Below are positions 1 through 9,934 of a DNA stretch of 64,000 nt, piece after piece. The DNA comes from Thereva unica. Taxonomy: Eukaryota; Arthropoda; Insecta; Diptera; Therevidae. Every line of letters begins with the position of its first letter. Positions within the stretch are counted from its first letter, which is position 1. Location of the stretch: NCBI GenBank assembly GCA_949987705.1, contig OX465286.1, forward strand, positions 19,605,676 to 19,669,675. Reading direction: 5' to 3'. The position numbers were made by a program, and so were the translations under genes. The notes under the pieces are model-generated. The model did no database searches. It was not told the origin of the DNA and saw nothing but the letters and a program-made list of their open reading frames with translations.

Positions 1-827
1 AATAAGAAGGTACTAAAACGACAATCAAAGAGTAATAAAAAGGTAATAATATAAAATATCAGAAAAATTAATTTATTAATGGTTTAGGTTAGGATTGTGT
101 TTGAATATTAAAAGCATATACGCGCCCGCAACTAGCAAATGCATATAGCGTACAAATGCGCCTGCCATATGCACACGGGGATATGCAAGCTCCCGCTACC
201 GGTGTGAAAATCACAAAATGTGCCTAAGAGAATTATGCGCACGCCTATGTTACAGATTCGGATATATTTGTAATCAACGCCATTCTAAACACGAGTTTCA
301 TTTTACCAAGCACGGTCCCCCAACTGAGTACAAAACAAATCCAATACGCTGCTTGACCTACGCAATCGAACGAGAGTGGGGGGTACTAAGTAGCCGAACC
401 GTGCCGAACTATGCAGAAGTCAAGAGAAATACAAAGAGCTCAGAACAGAACAAAAGAGAAGTTCACAGACGAAAAAAAGAAACCGGAGAGGAAAATCTCA
501 ACAGAACAGTACAGAGAGGGAAAGCCAGTGCCAGACACGCAAGTTCTACTAAAGTTTCCAAGGCATGACGCTACTCACACCATGTTGCACATACTGGATA
601 CAAAAAGAGGAGAATCTGATCACTGACATTAAGGCTACCTTGGAGCGAAGGGAGGAAGAGCACTTTCATGAATTGCTAATGGGGGAACCAACTAAGGAAG
701 CTAAATGTGGAAGGCCTACACTATACTAAACGATTCAAAAAATTAATTGCGCAAGAATGGGAACGCAGGGAGTGATGCCGGAAATCTAGAAAGTAAGTAA
801 CAAGAGTTTCATATAAAAAACAGGGTA
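1..827. other. Unassigned AT-rich DNA, no gene seen
   Basis: I recognise no coding region here. A plus-strand frame at 218-568 and an overlapping one at 411-626 encode lysine- and arginine-rich peptides with no motif I can name, and are probably chance frames. Confidence 0.4.
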
Positions 828-1046
828 GAGGTTCCGCCAAAAGAGTTGATGCCGGAGCGCGCAGCTGGGGAAATTAAAGCTGCACACAAATAAAAATTGC
901 GCACATATTGATAAGAAAAGCGCTTATGTATTTTCAAATTTCCCCTTCGAAATTTGTTGCGACTAGGCGACGGGAACGGCATGCGGGGATTCTACTGCGC
1001 ATGGAAAACGCGACTTTCTCGGCATCAACTCTTTTGGCGGGACCTC
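828..1046. mobile_element. Small TIR element (MITE), TA target site
   Basis: The ends are inverted repeats of about 30 bp: the left end begins GAGGTTCCGCCAAAAGAG and the right end is its near-complement, finishing CTTTTGGCGGGACCTC. TA flanks both ends (826-827 and 1047-1048). At 219 bp with no coding capacity it fits a non-autonomous DNA transposon of Tc1/mariner type. The superfamily is inferred from the TA duplication only. Confidence 0.6.
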
Positions 1047-1980
1047 TAATAAAATCATTGGCGTAACTAAGGGGGGCCAGGCCCACCCCAGAATGCATGG
1101 TCCCCAGAAAAAGGCCTGGATATTCAAAACTTGCCACACGCTCTATGGAAAAATGAAAAAGTATTGCCCATGAAAGTGAAGAGAGATCTCACTCCCAACC
1201 TATACAAGCTATTGCAAGTTACTATAGGCCTTCCGGTGAGCTCAACTGGTGCAAAAAGAGTTTGTCTGCTATGAGGTGCATAAATACTTGGCTAATTAAG
1301 AGAAAAGAACCAGTATATTTTTTTGTGACAAAATAGATTCGCTGTAGTTTTCTAGCCACGCTTCGGCGAATTCCGGAGAGAGAAAGAAATAAAAAAAATA
1401 TTTTTTGTAAATATACTGACAGTATTTGTGCCCTGTAGAGTTGACCCGGACTTACAAGAGGCAGTTCATTTGTCCCGTACACGATAGTAAATTGTACTGG
1501 GGCCTCAACTTTTTTTAACTTGTAAACACGAACTGCAGAGACATTTTCTTACTGCTATTACCGCAGTAAAATATCCAATTTAAACCGAGCCGTGGTGAGA
1601 TTGTAAATACGAACTGGAGAGAAATCTCTTACATTTTTTAGGGGGTGAAGTTTTGTACTCGAGAGATATTTCTTACTTCTTTTTAGGCGAGCTGCGATTG
1701 TAAAATAGAAATATACTTTCTGGAGACATAGCTTTCGAGAAAAGGTCAATATCCTAGACACTATCAACTTTTCAGACTGTGTAGCGTTGCAACTTTTATG
1801 CCTTCTGTACGCCTCTTTTCCAAAGCGGGTTCTGAGAGAAAGAAGAAATAAGTGGCAACAAAGTGTCACAAATACTCTTTTTAAATCTCTATCTATAACA
1901 AATAAAATATTTTCGTGTTATTTTCTATTTTACGGAGTTTCATTTTAAATCTGTATATAGGTTTTTTTTTATATAGTTAA
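1047..1980. other. Unassigned DNA with degenerate short repeats
   Basis: No gene is recognised. Between about 1520 and 1680 a motif resembling ACGAACTGSAGAGA followed by a TCTTAC-like string occurs at least twice, suggesting an eroded tandem repeat. The two minus-strand frames at 1222-1482 and 1558-1869 have no recognisable domains. Confidence 0.35.
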
Positions 1981-2075
1981 CTACCCGCAGCACCCCCCAA
2001 GGGCAAAGACGGTAGGACAAAGGGTCCTAGACAGGCCAAGAAGACCGGGTTTGTCAAACGCTCCTTGGAGAAAAA

Positions 2076-3655
2076 ATGAGCGCCATAAGGGCACTCCAAG
2101 CAAACTTGCACCATGCGAAAGGGGCATCCTCCACCATGTGCAAGACTTACGCGGAGAGGCATCTTACCCTTGCTCTCTTTCAGGAGCCTTGGTTAACCGA
2201 TGGTAAAGTTAGAGGACTTAACACTGGCTCAAGTAAACTAGTATATGATCGGAGATGCGGGGCGCCTCGCGCTGCCCTTTTAATTGACAATCGTGTCACT
2301 CATCTCTCCATTACCAACTTTATTTCCAGGGATCAAGTGGCGATCTCGGTTGCGGTTCCCACCGCCAACGGTTTCCAAGAAATCGTTCTTGCGTCCGCTT
2401 ACTTTCCGGGGGATGTAGCAGTAGTGCCACCCCAGGAGGTTCAAGATCTCATTGAGTTCTGTCGCAAGACGAACCGGCAATTCGTCATCGGCTGTGATTC
2501 AAATGCTCACCACTCCATCTGGGGGAGTACCGATGCAAACCAAAGGGGTGAGTGTCTTCTAGAATTTCTTGTTATGAATAACATAGTAATGCAAATAGAG
2601 GATGCAAACCCACTTTTATCACTGCTAGTAGAAAGGAAGTGCTGGACCTCACCTTAACGAGCAGGCTTCTCTCCGACAGGATTGAAAACTGGCGTGTTCT
2701 GGACGATGCCTCACTGTCGGATCATCTGCACATTAGATTTGACATTGTGAGCCTTCCACATATCCGCGCCTCTTCTTTGGTTCCTAAGAAAACCAACTGG
2801 TCTAAGTTTCAGGGGCTTGTGGCCTCGAAATCAGATCAGCTTGCGGCTTCTATGAGCTCAGTGTATGAACTGGAGAATGCGGCCACACAGTTTACTGATG
2901 TGTTGATCTCTTCCTACCATGACAGCAACACTGTCTCTTCCTTTCAGTCATCGCGAAAAGTGCCCTGGTGGAATGACAGGTTAGCTGCAATGCGTAGAGA
3001 TGTTAGGAGATTGTTCAATAGAGCAAAACATACCGGATATTTGGATGAATATAGGTTCACCCTAACAGCCTACAACAAGGAGTTGAAACGTTCCAAAAGG
3101 ATTGCCTGGCGGAAACACTGTGAGAGCATTCAGACTCTACCAGAGGCGACTAGACTCCAAAAGCTACTTTCTAAAGACTCCTTCAACGGAGTGGGCCTTC
3201 TCAGAAAGGAGGATGGCTCCTTCACCTCTAACCATGAAGAAACCTTGAGGTACCTGCTCAGAGAGCACTTTCCAGGGTCAATCCTCCAGACCGCTTATCC
3301 ATTGGATGCTGAGTGTAGTCATAGGACCATCCCAGACCGCTATTCAAGCAGTCTTTCAGGGAATATCTTCGACCGTGACAAGGTTAAATGGGCAGTGGCC
3401 TGTTTTCAACCCTATAAGTCCCCCGGAGGAGACGGAATTTTTTTCCGGCACTTCTTCAGAAGGGCCTTGATCTGATCCTCGACAACCTGGTCTGCCTCTT
3501 TAGAGCCAGCTTCAATTGGGGATACATTCCAACCATCTGGAGGAAAGTCGTGGTGGTTTTTATCCCGAAACAGGGCAACAGACCCCTCGAGCTGCCTAAA
3601 TCGTACAGACCTATCAGCTTAACCTCTTTTCTTTTGAAAACAATGGAAAGGCTGC
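2076..3655 (+). pseudogene. LINE-A copy 1 ORF2, endonuclease and N-terminal RT part
   Basis: The apurinic-like endonuclease would nick target DNA to prime reverse transcription. The first frame (2076-2657) opens with the usual LQANLHHAK type start and contains LALFQEPWL and a metal-site region reading IGCDSNAHHSIWGS. A one-base loss near 2620 moves the reading to the next frame (2639-3475), which carries LDLTLTS and the catalytic-type SLSDHLHIRF motif. A second shift sits at a T run near 3440, after the KSPGGDGI motif typical of the start of the RT domain. The RT finger segment SYRPISLTSF follows, up to the solo LTR. Two or more frameshifts make it nonfunctional. Confidence 0.8.
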
Positions 3656-4164
3656 TGTTGAATCTCCTACATAAAAACATAAAAAATAATAGAAAATAGA
3701 AAAAATTAGCATAGACATAGAATAAGCACAAAAGTAAATTCCTTCACACCGTAATTCAATACCATTTCCTGCACTTGCAGCAAAAAGCTTTTTATCTCCT
3801 CAAGAAAATGCACCGTAAACTAATTATTAAAAGGTAAAATTCGTCGCCAGACGAAATTTAATGCTTTTGTTTTTCAACTTGAATTTTCTCGTGAGAAAAG
3901 AAATATATCGATTATGTTGTTCTTTTTGTTAGTTTAAAAATTAGTATTTAAGAAAAGTTGGAAAATAAATGAAGTCATTCAGAGATTATCTATTCACCTG
4001 AAACAAAGGCTTTTATTTCGCGTATTACCAAGTGAGCCTACTTGGAACAATCATTCTAGTGTAGCAGTATCAAGCACTGTTTTACACATAACGTCATACG
4101 CTTACGGGTACAAGAACCCTAAGCAAATTATAATCGAAACTTTAAGGCAAAAGAGTCTTAGACA
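3656..4164. repeat. Solo LTR (509 bp) inside LINE-A RT
   Basis: The insert starts TGTTGAATC and ends CTTAGACA, a TG...CA border. The 5-bp duplication GCTGC flanks it at 3651-3655 and 4165-4169. Joining the flanks restores the RT frame from TMERLL into DLHIRW. An AATAAA string near 3964 could be the polyadenylation signal. There is no internal coding region, so the source was probably lost by recombination between LTRs. The parent family cannot be named; a 5-bp duplication fits BEL/Pao or some gypsy elements. Confidence 0.8.
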
Positions 4165-4169
4165 GCTGC

Positions 4170-5205
4170 TAGACCTTCATATTAGGTGGAAACTGGAGCT
4201 CTCACTCCCTCTACATAGCTCCCAGTTCGCTTACTCTAAGGGTAAATCAACAGAGGTTGCTTTACACCACCTGGTCAGTAAAATCGAAAAAGCCTTCCTC
4301 GCTAAAGAAACTGCCCTATACGCGTTCCTTGACATCGAAGGTGCTTTCGATAACACTGGCTATGATTCTATCTCTAGAGCACTGGCTCGCAGAAATCTGG
4401 ATCCTCACACGATTGAATGGATAAATGCCATGCTTGCAGATCGTGACATTTCTTCTACCCTAGGTGCCTCCACCATTAGTGTTAAGGCTATTAAGGGGTG
4501 CCCTCAAGGTGGAGTCTTATCCCCGTTACTCTGGTCACTAGTTGTGGATGAACTCTTGATCAAACTATCTGAATCTGTTTCGATGTCATCGGTTATGCCG
4601 ATGATCTTGCCATCATTGTCTCTGGGAAGTTTGACTTGACCATTACAGAAGTCATGAGAACGGCACTGCTAGAAGTTAAAACATGGTGTACCGAGGAGGG
4701 TCTGTCAATCAACCCAAATAACGCTGTCCTGGTACCTTTTTCCAAACGCTACGAGTGGACCTAGGTCCTATCTGTATCCAGGATACCACAGTGAGTACTC
4801 AGACTCAGTCAAATATTTGGGAGTAAATTTGGGCAAGAGGCTGAACTGGAACGCTCAACTTTACTACGTCATCAGCAAAGCTACAAGGGCCTGCAAAAGG
4901 CTTCTGGGTAAGATATGGGGTCTTACACCACAAATGATGTACTGGATGTACAATACGATCGTTAAACCTCTTGTCATTTTGGCTGCTATAGTTTGGTGGC
5001 CCAAGACTAAACAGGTTACGCCGATCCTCAAGTGCAGCAAACTGCAACGGCTTGCCTGCTTCTCCATTACCGGAACTATGCCACAGCTGCAATGGAAGCA
5101 ATCATTGGATTGACCCCTTTGCATCTCTTCATATGGAAATCCGCCGCCATAAGTGCCTTGAGACTTCAGATCTCATCCAACTGACCCCATACGGTCAAAG
5201 GACAC
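4170..5205 (+). pseudogene. LINE-A copy 1 ORF2, RT catalytic part
   Basis: This continues the RT after the solo LTR. Readable motifs are SQFAYSKGKST, FLDIEGAFDN (first catalytic aspartate), GCPQGGVLSPLLW, and GYADDLAI near 4590, the YADD box holding the other two catalytic aspartates. It is followed by the thumb segment LSINPNN and a C-terminal KLQRLACFSITG stretch. The reading changes frame at least twice (before YADD and near 4760), so it is dead. It would have copied LINE RNA at the nicked target. Confidence 0.8.
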
Positions 5206-6246
5206 ATGGATATCCTTAAAAATATCCCAAGCATTTCCATTTGCCGCGTATCCGACCAGATGGTTAGTCAACTGCGGTTCCAAAGGAAATTCAGGGCGAT
5301 TATCCCGGATCGCTCTGAGTGGGAGGAAATTATTCTTCCTGGGGATCCAAAACATCTCCACTGGTTGACTGACGGGTCAAAGATGGAACATGGCACAGGG
5401 GCTGGTGTCGCAGGACCCAACTCCAAGGTCTCGATTGCAATGGGTAAGTGGCCCTCTGTTTTCCAGACTGAAATATATGCCATTGCGACCTGCGCTAGGC
5501 TCAACCTTGAGAAAGGTCTGAAAGGCGCCAACATTAAAATCGTTTCTGACAGCCAAGCTGCCATCAAGGCACTCTCGACGTGGAAGTTTTCTTCCAAATT
5601 AGTAGCAGGGTGTTTTGACGTACTCCAGAGCCTGACCAGAAGAAATGAGGTCTCGCTCTGCTGGGTCCCCGGACACTGGGGTACCGAGGGAAATGAGGCT
5701 GCAGACAGCCTCGCGAGGGAGGGGTCTGAGACGTTGTTACAGGGCCCAGAACCCTTCTGTGGCATCTCTTGGTCCACCTCCAAGTCCTTGAGAGAAGAGT
5801 GGATTAAGAGAATAAACCTAGCCTATTGGGAGTCAGTCCCAGGTCTTAGACAGGCTAAAGATCTTATAAGACCCTTTGCCTTAAAGGGCACTATCACTCT
5901 AAGCAGAGGGGACCTAAGGCTGCTGGTGGGTTATCTCACTGGCCATGTTGGACTGCGGTACCACCTCCACAACCTTTTTTTTATTTGATAGACTAGAGGC
6001 TTAGGGGAAGCCCCTTTGTACTGTTCGACAATCTAATCTAACCTAGGACTGTCTCAAGAGACAGAATGCCGACTCTGCTTGGAAGGCGACGAGACTTCCA
6101 CACATATTCTTTGTGAATGTCCTGCTCTGATCTGGCTTAGAAGAAGAACGTTTATCAGACAGTTCTTGAGCCCTGCTCAAGTCCGGTCTTCATCAATTAA
6201 AGACCTTCCTGCCTTCATCCGGAAGGCCGATAGTCTGTTCCGCTAG
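5206..6246 (+). pseudogene. LINE-A copy 1 ORF2, RNase H and terminal zinc motif
   Basis: An RNase H domain removes RNA from the RNA-DNA hybrid. The catalytic residues are visible: WLTDGSKM (D), FQTEIYAI (E), IVSDSQAA (D) and GNEAADSLA (D), preceded by the VPGHWG turn. The frame stays open from 5206 to the insertion at 5976, where reading enters foreign DNA and stops at 5988. After the insertion the sequence resumes as LGLSQETECRLCLEGDE and HILCECPAL, a CCHC-like motif usual at the end of these LINEs, with a stop at 6244-6246. The four RNase H residues remain although the RT upstream is broken. Confidence 0.85.
5976..6039 (-). mobile_element. 64-bp 5'-truncated SINE/LINE-B tail, antisense
   Basis: Read on the minus strand, the segment matches the last 60 or so bases of the SINEs here, including TTGTCGA, AGTACAAAGGGGCTT and the closing CTCTAGTC before an A tail. 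It is flanked by the 5-bp duplication AACCT (5971-5975 and 6040-6044). Removing it with one AACCT restores the LINE-A frame (HLHN into LGLSQE). The TSD and 5' truncation indicate target-primed reverse transcription. Confidence 0.85.
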
Positions 6247-6313
6247 TGGGGTACGTACACAATAGGCCTAACTTGGCCGCAGTGTTCACCCCCCTCACTC
6301 CTTATAATAATAA

Positions 6314-6992
6314 TACCCAACACTAGTGCCCTAAGCTTATAACACAAAATTTAACAAAACTTGAGTTCGGTTACAAAAGGGGCTTATGGATGAGCGAGAA
6401 GACTATTCTTTTTGGATCCATCAATTTGTATGGAAATATTTCAGATGAGCAGTCAACATGTCAGTGGCAAAGTCCAGAAATAACAAGTCAATTTCATACA
6501 AAACTTTCACTTAGTTGTGTTGGTGCATATATGAACATTACTGCTGAGCACGACTCAACGGACGCATACATTGTGAACTCGGCAAGAAAAAGTCAGATTC
6601 TCCCTCTTCGATAAAGTATGAAGAACAGAATAGGGAGGAAAATTGAATCAGATGTTCTTTTTCATAAATCCAGCAAATGCACCAAACAATACATCAAGTT
6701 TAACTGCGAATAAATTCTTTAAAACTTCTTCCAGATAGTTGCTTGCGAACGTGTATAAAAGTGTTACATTCCCTCTTTGATAGCTTGGCATCGTCATTTG
6801 AAGAGTTTGTGCTTATTGCTGTTAGCCTTTCACTCATTAACCATATATGGTCAGTGGTTGCCGCTCGACTAGTGCCACTGAATTTTCTGCAAAAACTTAA
6901 TCGCGAAAACGCTTATGTAAGAATGAGTCAGTTCCGACCGCACATTTATTGTAACTTATTGTAACTGGTATTATCTGATCGTTATACTTCGT
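6314..6992. other. Unassigned DNA, no gene seen
   Basis: Short frames at 6390-6614 and 6743-6964 show no recognisable domains. The stretch lies immediately before a mariner remnant and may be its unrecognisable upstream half, but I see no direct support. Confidence 0.3.
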
Positions 6993-7208
6993 TTGAGAGA
7001 GCAAACTCCTCGAAAAATACCAGTTTTGTGGATAGAAACCTCATGGATTTTGCATCACGATAAGACTATCATTGTGAACGAATTTCTGCCCCAAAACTCC
7101 ACAGATATCGAACAGTTACAGTATTCCCTAATATGGTTCCGGCCGACGGTTTTTTCTTTTTTCAAAACTCAAATCATGTCCAGTGACATTTACCAACAGA
7201 ATGTTTGA
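6993..7208 (+). pseudogene. mariner-type transposase fragment
   Basis: This 71-residue frame resembles the middle of mariner transposases. It has a SWILHHD segment (equivalent of the HHDN box with the second catalytic aspartate), then IIVNEFL and NSTDIEQ, then a decayed version of the region that in mariners reads like YSPDLAP followed by FFLF. Several residues around the catalytic box are missing (HHD is followed by K), and the third aspartate is not preserved. It is a short relic. No terminal repeats were found. Identification rests on local motif similarity only. Confidence 0.6.
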
Positions 7209-7312
7209 GTTCGAGAACGCACGACTGCAGTCATTCTGCAATATTCAGCTGTAGACTTTCCATTGCTGAATATTGTAAAATGACTGCAGTAGTGCATTTC
7301 CGAACTCGAAAC
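7203..7312. repeat. Imperfect palindrome next to the mariner relic
   Basis: Two arms of about 47 bases (7203-7250 and 7265-7312) are inverted copies. The left contains ACTGCAGTCATT and AATATTCAGC; the right contains GCTGAATATT and AATGACTGCAGT. The loop is about 14 bases. A related but poorer palindrome lies at 11642-11738, so this is probably a small foldback element family. Confidence 0.6.
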
Positions 7313-7360
7313 TCATCCTTGGCCCAGCATGATGCAAAAAACACATCATACCGAAGCATG

Positions 7361-7809
7361 GGGGCCTCGGTAGTCTAGGGGTAAAGCGCCTGACTACCAT
7401 CCCAGAGGTCCCGGGTTCGAATCCCGGCCAGCCCCACGGTTTTTCGCCTTTTTCACTTTCCCACCTACATAACTTTCCTTCTTTCTTCTCCCCTCTTTAC
7501 ATTCCTCATTCCTCCTGTCATAGCCTTCCGTAGTCCTTCCCCGCTCCACCAAGCGCATGGCATCGGTTGGTTGATGAGATTCAACTCGTTTCAGGAGGCA
7601 TAACACTCCAGCGAGTTGTTCTCGATGCCCCGATGTCAGAGTCGCGAAATGGTTGCGAGTAGGTGGAATATAAAATCGCGGCTAGGTTGTGACAGTTCTT
7701 TCCTCCCCGACTAGAGCTTCTGTTCGACATTGCACTCTATACGAAGAAAATAGATTGTCGACAGTATAAAGGACCTTTCCTGAGACTCTAGTCTTTCACA
7801 CAAAAAAAA
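7361..7809 (+). mobile_element. tRNA-derived SINE, copy 1
   Basis: The first 75 bases are tRNA-like, with an A box (TAGTCTAGGGG) and a B box (GGTTCGAATCC), the internal promoter of RNA polymerase III. The body then carries a hairpin region (7576-7623) shared with the LINE-B leader. The last 50 bases (CAGTATAAAGG to TCTTTCACACA) match the LINE-B 3' tail and run into an A tract. The length is about 450 bp. There is no coding role; the minus-strand frame across it is fortuitous. A related copy lies at 10921 and another at 46573. Confidence 0.9.
7576..7623 (+). ncRNA. Three-tier hairpin in the SINE body (copy 1)
   Basis: The predicted fold is an outer stem GAGA/TCTC, a middle stem AACTCG/CGAGTT, and an apical stem GGAG/CTCC closing the loop GCATAACA. 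The same architecture with different outer stem bases occurs before the LINE-B start codon at 28742-28790. A CCCCGATG string follows in both. The structure is inferred by manual pairing. Confidence 0.6.
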
Positions 7810-8511
7810 TGGCCCATAATATAGCTCATAGAATAGAGCCATATAAACTTTTTTCAGCAAATCATGATAAAAAACTACCATAAAATGTACACCCTCTTCA
7901 ACCATACTTAAAAAAAAAGAAGAAGAAATTGAAAACCATTTTTTTTTAGTCAAAACTCCAAATTGAAAGTGCTGAATTGACGCTGAATTCGTGTTGCCTG
8001 GTACAAGCAATAATATTTTTATACCAAATTTATAGTAGAGATTATAATGCAACATAAAACCGTAAAAAATAGCCACACAACAACAAGCAAACAGTAGATT
8101 ATTATATATGTAGAACTAATCCAGACAAAAAAAAACAACTAATCAATCCTTGATGATTCATAGTTAATTTTCAGTGTGAATAACGAAGTATCCTGGTATC
8201 ATCATACCTTAACAGAATCTGGTATTAAATTCGAAAGTGCGCTGAATTTATGTTGCACAACACCAGCCATCTTATTGTTCTATTAAATCCATAGTATAGA
8301 TTATAATACAACATAAAATCATAAAAACCCAGCGATGATATTATGTAATCGAAAAATTTCAGACGCCCACAAAACTTCTCACAGAATTTTAATACCTGAA
8401 AAGAAATAAAACAAAAGAAATTTTTAATACGAAAAAAAAAACGAAAACACAGATTAAGATTATTAAAAGAACTTTTGATCTATACAGACCAATCCCTAAG
8501 TGCCACTCAAA
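7810..8511. other. AT-rich DNA with a diverged direct duplication
   Basis: No gene is recognised. A segment at about 7960-8066 and one at about 8228-8332 are diverged direct copies, both with GTGCTGAAT or GCGCTGAAT, GTTGC, ATAGTAGAGATTATAA or ATAGTATAGATTATAA, and CAACATAAAA. They are probably an old tandem repeat. The minus-strand frame 7711-8076 is a low-complexity artefact. Confidence 0.4.
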
Positions 8512-9930
8512 AGTGCGAGCGTCCACCTTTTTTTTGTGGCAAGATGAAGCTTAGGAGTCACCCTTTGTACTACTGTCCGTCATGTCTTACAAGTCATGGT
8601 GCAATGTATAGTAGTAAGCTTGATCTGAAGGAAAGATGATATAGGATAGGTTAGGGGTCTGGAGGGTGCATGAGTAGATGCCGATGAACCTTGCGTTTGA
8701 ACTCTGAGATGGTATATGAGCTCGGAAACACCGACTGCGGAAGAGAGTTCCACAATCGAGTTGTTCTATTTATAAACGAACTGCTAAAACGTAATGTGCG
8801 TGGAGGGGAGGGCTGAAGGGTGAAGGGGTGAGCCGATTTGGCTAGTCGTGTGTTGCGGGAAAAAATTGCCGTAGGCAGGAGGTTTTTGATTTCAGTGGAG
8901 CAGTCGCTATAAAAATAGCGGTAAAACTTGCTGAGCGCTGCTACATTCCTACGGTGGCTTAAAGGATCAATGCAAAGGGTGCTATCGCCAATGAGTTTGA
9001 TGGCGCGGTTTTGCACCTTGTCCAGCCAAGCCAAGGTGGTTTTAGGGGCGCCCGCCCAGATATACGAGTTGCATTCAAGGCGTGGCCGAATGTAGGACTT
9101 GTAGATTGTAGCCAAGGCAGCTGGATGAAGGAGAAACTTGCATCTCTTAAGGAAGCCGAGGCATTGATACGCTAGTTTGGTGACTAGGAGTATGTGATTA
9201 TTCCATCGCAAATCGTTGGATAGAGTCACGCCGAGGATGTTAAGATATGGATCAGCTGTTATATTATCCTCGCCCGCTGAAATGGAGTAAAGGTTGGTGC
9301 AGGTTTTAGTGGAGAATAGACAGTATTTAGTTTTGGTTTCATTGAACTCGACACGATTCTTGCGGCCCCAATCAAGAATGAGTTGAATATCCGCGTTAAG
9401 AGAGTTGGACATGGGTTCGCGTTCAGAGAGACGAGGTCTGGCACTTGCTTGTCCTGTGTTGTCGGAGGGGTATGAGTAACGCAAAGTACCGTCATCGGCA
9501 AAACTATGAAGTAGATTGGAGGGGATTGAGAGCAGATCATTAATGAATATAAGAAAGAGAGTAGGTGAGAGAATCGCCCCTTGGGGAACGCCGGCCGAAA
9601 TGGAATGAGGGTTGGATTCAACGCCATCCAATACTACCTTGATTGAACGGCCAGAAAGAAAGCTCTCAATCCAGTTCCTTAGAACTGAGTCAATACCAAT
9701 AGCTTGGAGTTTTGACAGCAGAGCGGGATGCCATACTCTGTCGAAGGCCTTGGAGATATCTAGAGCAACCAGACCAGACTCACCGAAGCCATGGATGCTT
9801 TGGTTAATGTGTTCAGTTAGGCACACAAGAAGGTCGCCAGTAGACCTTTTTGGTCTAAAGCCGTACTGCCTGTCGTGAATAATTTGGTTAGATTCTAGAT
9901 GAAATCCAAGGGCTAAATAGGACAGAGTTT
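8512..9930 (-). mobile_element. LINE-B copy 1, 5'-truncated, minus strand
   Basis: The RT half of the LINE-B family is present, with its 3' untranslated region and tail (read on the minus strand: AGTAGTACAAAGGGTGACTCC, then an A run at about 8528-8535). The 5' end is lost within the RT domain near 9930. It is the same family as the full-length copy at 28696-31874, with many shared blocks of residues. No reliable TSD could be assigned. Confidence 0.85.
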
Positions 9931-9934
9931 TCAC
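8651..9934 (-). pseudogene. LINE-B RT fragment, 427 residues, uninterrupted
   Basis: This is the C-terminal part of a LINE reverse transcriptase. Visible in order: RQYGFRPKRSTGDL, LDISKAFDRVWH (first catalytic aspartate), AGVPQGAILSP, and HSFADDGTLRY, where FADD is the YADD-equivalent box. A C-terminal tail follows with LRWNNHIL, YIRPRLECNSYIWAG and TRLWNSLPQSVFP. The frame is intact from residue 1 to the stop, but the endonuclease and RT fingers are missing, so it cannot be an active element. The first few residues before HLESNQ differ from the family and mark the truncation point. The clade is not resolved beyond Jockey/CR1-group. Confidence 0.85.

Larger units (their letters stand above)
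1981..6313 (+). mobile_element. LINE-A copy 1: LOA/R1-like non-LTR retrotransposon, 5'-truncated and decayed
   Basis: The order is AP endonuclease, reverse transcriptase, RNase H and a terminal CCHC-like motif, the layout of LOA/R1/I-group LINEs. The copy starts abruptly near 1981, possibly within the end of ORF1, and ends with an ATAATAATA tail near 6313. It carries two later insertions (3656-4164 and 5976-6039). Removing each restores the reading frame across the junction. Several frameshifts make it inactive. The clade assignment rests on domain order and RT motifs read by eye. Confidence 0.8.

Noticed and set aside
1222..1869. Two minus-strand frames of 86 and 103 residues
   Set aside because: No domains, AT-rich composition and degenerate internal repeats; probably chance.
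7363..7437. tRNA gene call at SINE heads (also 10921 and 46573)
   Set aside because: A and B boxes are present, but the acceptor and anticodon stems are imperfect and all three are followed by the same SINE body, so they are SINE promoters, not tRNA genes.
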